The notes under the pieces were generated by a model. That model saw only the letters and a program-made list of their open reading frames with translations, searched no databases and was not told the origin of the DNA. Of a stretch of DNA of 64,000 nt, positions 62,901 to 64,000 are shown in pieces. Made by a program: the position numbers and the translations under genes. The stretch spans positions 1 to 64,000 of the forward strand of contig NZ_LJHS01000005.1 in NCBI RefSeq assembly GCF_001296045.1. Reading direction: 5' to 3'. Numbering within the stretch: the stretch's first letter is position 1; each line of letters starts with the position of its first letter. Source of the DNA: Rhizobium sp. AAP43. GTDB lineage: Bacteria > Pseudomonadota > Alphaproteobacteria > Rhizobiales > Rhizobiaceae.

Positions 62901-64000
62901 CGCTAAACCCGATCTTTGATGGGCTTGATGCGCGCGCCATTTCCAACATCCTGGGTGACCAGGAGGACGGACTGCCGAAAGCACCGAACCAGGCCAATAT
63001 CTTCTTCATGGCCTTTGGCCAGTATTTCGACCACGGGCTGGACTTCCTGCCCAAGGGCGGTGCCGGCAAGGTGATCATCGACGGTGTCGACATTCCGGGG
63101 CCGACGGCTGCAAACTTTACCGACCTCACGCGTGGCGCGCTTGCCGAGCCACTCCAGTCGGCCACGGATATTCCGCAGCACATCAACAAGACGTCGCCCT
63201 TTGTCGACCAGAACCAGGTCTATGGGTCGAATACGATCGTCGGTCAGTTCCTGCGGGAAGCGGACGGCCATGGTGGCGTCGGCTCTCATATCCTGATGGG
63301 GACCGCTGATCCGTCGGCACCCGGCCAGCACCTGATGTCGACCCTGCGAGAGCTGCTAGACCATCACCGCGAAGCCGGCACAGTCTTCAAGGGGCCGGGA
63401 CTTGGTATGTCTGGTATGACGATCGACCAGTATTACCCGACGCTGTGGAACAGCACGTCGAACAGCTATGACATGACGATTGTCCGTACACTTGCCAGCA
63501 ACTTCATGGGCTCCAGCCATGCGCTGCTGCTCGATGCCAATCCGATCATCAGCCCGCTCGACCACTATATCGGTGGTGATGGTCGTGCGAACGAGAATTT
63601 CACGCTGACCTCGATGCACACCATCTGGGCGCGCAACCACAACTTCCATGTCGAGAAGCTGTTGGACGCCGGTTTTGTCGGGACGGAAGAGGAGCTGTTC
63701 CAGGCCGCCAAGATGGTGAACGAGGCCGAGTACCAGCGCGTCGTCTTTACCGAATTTGCCGATGCGCTGATCGGCGGGATCCAGGGCGATGGCGACCATG
63801 GGTTCGAGGCCTATAACGAAAATGCGACGGCGAGCATCAGCCATGAATTCGCTGCCGCCGTCTATCGCATCGGCCATTCGCTGATCGGCGACACCGTGAC
63901 AGTAAAGGGACCGGACGGGCAGAACTACTCGGTCAACCTGTTCGACGCCTTCCTGAACCCGACCAATGATGTGTTTACGCCGGGGCAGCTGCAGCAACTT
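56987..64000 (+). CDS. Giant RTX protein with two animal-type heme-peroxidase domains (runs off right edge)
   Basis: An open frame of 2338 codons, still open at 64000. First heme-peroxidase domain (residues about 30-900): distal GQFFDHGLD near 271 and proximal H626 in YRFGHSML. RTX glycine-rich repeats (GGxGxDxxx type) follow at about 965-1100, with more at about 1265-1290 and 1660-1690. A cadherin-like segment lies at about 1435-1545. A second peroxidase domain starts near 1900: GQYFDHGLD near 2011 and H2297 in YRIGHSLI. No N-terminal signal peptide; RTX repeats imply calcium binding and type I secretion. Such bacterial peroxidases may oxidise halides or phenolics outside the cell. The ATG has only a weak ribosome site (GAAG four bases away). 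Confidence 0.85.
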   Translation, partial: MVHINQHDLEFILKQIKIAEANSTAHSGSFSAGLKEIWSDDAGNTYTLDAEGFPINSAGERIVIENVEQTVTSLGLTQAISADHVPYGLRTVDGSYNNLAEGREDWGSADQPFVRLLEQGWRVSDGDTFRLFTGFSQAGPSFTTISNSAYNPTGAVADADPRLISNLIVDQTLANPAAIYTALVQSGYSGDIMAAVDAIRADFNEALEDAKAANSTQKTVAVLAAEATAGIAGNLEATYGIRFDGPSVLIENVAPDEGLSAPYNSWFTLFGQFFDHGLDLVEKGGNDKIYIPLSPDDPLYVPGSFTNYMVLTRAPEQPRNFTTPFVDQNQTYSSTASKQLFLREYKLDADGKPVATGHLLEGAKGIATWGEVKDQARDILGIELSDEYVGSVPLFLMDAYGEFIRGPNGFPQLITANGLVEGNPDAPISLSNAVLTGHAFLDDIAHNAVPGLVDHDRNPSTAAILKIADADGDAGNAIPLNNVGQATTYDDELLDAHFVTGDGRGNENIGLTAVHHIFHSEHNNTVEQVKVRAIEAAQNGDLGFLNEWLATDVQELPEDLVTLNWDGERLFQAARFTTEMQYQHLVFEEFARKIQPDVDAFVFNPSMDIDPAIFAEFAHVVYRFGHSMLNETVDSVDADGVGSSMDLFDAFLNPIAYASGAVTAEQGAGAVIRGMTGQVGNEIDEFVTDVLRNHLVGIPLDLAALNIARGRETGIPSLNAARAQFKEIANGDSQLDPYKNWVDFGMNLKNPASIVNFIAAYGTHSSITTVLDPAAMTPQNPTGSRATTMEERRDAAMKLVFGGQGAPADRLDFVNGTGAYADLGGLNDVDLWIGGLAEKKMAFGGMLGSTFSFVFELQLENLQNGDRFYYLSRTQGLNLLNELEANSLAELVIRNTDIGESGYAVPGDIFSVPDHVLYVDPLEQGKWVGPDPMGSDPFQNALAPMVQRGANFIQFNSLDHALIQGTNQADTIISGGGDDTVWGRGGNDRIEAGYGVDKVHGGEGDDIITNSGTDIGETDFLMGEEGNDVVHGGSGLALVFGNQGSDVLISGPDGKEMFGGEGDDFMLGGEGGDFLLGNEGDDWIEGGNGFDTTAGDNSELFFNSTILGHDVMFAGQNEHDFDAESGDDIMVQGESVMRNEGMWGYDWAAYKGTTKAADADLLKPIFTTDQQDILRNRFDAVEGLSGYKANDLLKGDHRSTAFPSTPDPEAEPGANLAGAENTMVKHHLSQAGIDRISGLRELLGDLVQNTNAVGEAAREAQIAFDAGNILLGGGGSDTIEGRGGDDVIDGDKWLNVRIRITTPNATYTADSLAGPIYLQSQLVNGEIPTNAAPALGGKTLSELLLDRAILPGQMEIVREIVDGGQNGDTDVAVYSDVRANYAFELNEDGSLTVTHVTVDPDGTLGLVNSDGQDRLSNIETLRFADGDASVAELFNREPSITSNGGGATAATTVGENSSIVTTVTANDPDAGQVLTYSIAGGADAALFAIDPSTGILTFLVPPNFEAPTDVGANNVYDVVVQVSDGLAIDTQALAVTVSNVNEGQSGSPVISDLTPTRPQQLSVDTSGIADPDGLGAFSFQWRMSVDNGATWTNIAGATAATFTPGGAQVGNLLRVDVSYTDGSGAVTTLTSTPTAAVGDTVTGTVFGETLNGTAGADVLAGSIGNDTVNGGAGDDVISWTVRNTGFPGFGIADGRDFVDGGAGSNDTFVVNGNNQTETYRIYARADWLVLNPFAPLNVNTEIIITRNGTTNANVIAELDNIEEIIINTGPGNDQVIAIGNFNPTSLNFNTITIDGSEGNDTVDISDLASAHRILFRSAGGQDTILGTLRAQDVIEIPAGANPTDYALTVNGNGSKTLSNGTHSITFSGDVPQLAPPSDHGGSTTGPILGPSGPFEYTARDIEGLTNLIKGLPAYAGDDDSLGAGGVRDLSGAGNNLANPTSGNADQPFIRLTDARYGDGVVTDAQNNMINRALNPIFDGLDARAISNILGDQEDGLPKAPNQANIFFMAFGQYFDHGLDFLPKGGAGKVIIDGVDIPGPTAANFTDLTRGALAEPLQSATDIPQHINKTSPFVDQNQVYGSNTIVGQFLREADGHGGVGSHILMGTADPSAPGQHLMSTLRELLDHHREAGTVFKGPGLGMSGMTIDQYYPTLWNSTSNSYDMTIVRTLASNFMGSSHALLLDANPIISPLDHYIGGDGRANENFTLTSMHTIWARNHNFHVEKLLDAGFVGTEEELFQAAKMVNEAEYQRVVFTEFADALIGGIQGDGDHGFEAYNENATASISHEFAAAVYRIGHSLIGDTVTVKGPDGQNYSVNLFDAFLNPTNDVFTPGQLQQL

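Noticed and set aside
1..64000. CRISPR arrays, tRNA/rRNA genes, insertion sequences or prophage genes
   Set aside because: No regularly spaced repeats, cloverleaf sequences, transposase motifs or phage structural genes were recognised on either strand.

Overview
The window looks like part of a Rhizobiaceae genome (Rhizobium/Agrobacterium/Ensifer type). The basis is high GC, rhizobial-style inositol and rhizopine genes, RirA-type iron boxes, a NasST/NrtABC nitrate locus and rhizobial REP-like repeats. I see no tRNA, rRNA, insertion sequence, phage gene or CRISPR array. The layout is typical of an accessory or metabolic-island region, where each block is a complete pathway with its own uptake and regulation.

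Region 1 (1-9682) begins with the 5' end of purU. A minus-strand set follows: a LacI regulator, an IolI/MocC-type TIM-barrel isomerase, and an inositol/ribose-class ABC transporter (binding protein, double ATPase, permease). Divergent from it is a plus-strand operon of a di-iron hydroxylase, a Rieske ferredoxin, a ferredoxin reductase and a PanB-like protein. The first three resemble MocD-MocE-MocF, the rhizopine demethylase. The PanB-like protein has lost the usual catalytic residues. I read this as uptake and oxidative opening of a methylated or hydrocarbon-bearing cyclitol-like compound, with a C1-handling enzyme attached.

Region 2 (9685-32860) is a catecholate siderophore locus. entC-E-B-A-D make and load 2,3-dihydroxybenzoate. 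A Cy-Cy-A-T* NRPS, a stand-alone condensation protein and a C*-T-C NRPS together reproduce the domain set of vibriobactin VibF plus VibH, but with VibF split over two convergent genes. The likely product is an agrobactin/vibriobactin-type DHB-oxazoline-polyamine. A ferric-siderophore reductase, a TonB receptor, a FecBCDE-type transporter and a bacterial luciferase-like monooxygenase complete it. TGA-N9-TCA (RirA/IRO-like) boxes precede the entC/NRPS divergent promoter and the receptor.

Region 3 (32881-41789) is a hydantoin/D-amino-acid block: a D-amino-acid transaminase, a polar amino-acid ABC transporter, N-carbamoyl-D-amino-acid amidohydrolase, hydantoinase, hydantoin racemase, a LysR regulator and a flavin reductase-like protein.

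Region 4 (41805-54253) is assimilatory nitrate reduction, all on the minus strand: nasT-nasS, then nrtA-nrtB-nrtC-nirB-nirD-nasA-cysG. The nrtA leader carries a consensus sigma-54 promoter, a hexaloop hairpin of the ANTAR-target kind and an intrinsic terminator, consistent with NasT antitermination.

Region 5 (54548-64000) holds a NarL/LuxR-type response regulator convergent with a histidine kinase that has an eroded ATP-binding lid. Divergent from the kinase is the first 2338 codons of a giant RTX protein with two animal-type heme-peroxidase domains, running off the right edge.
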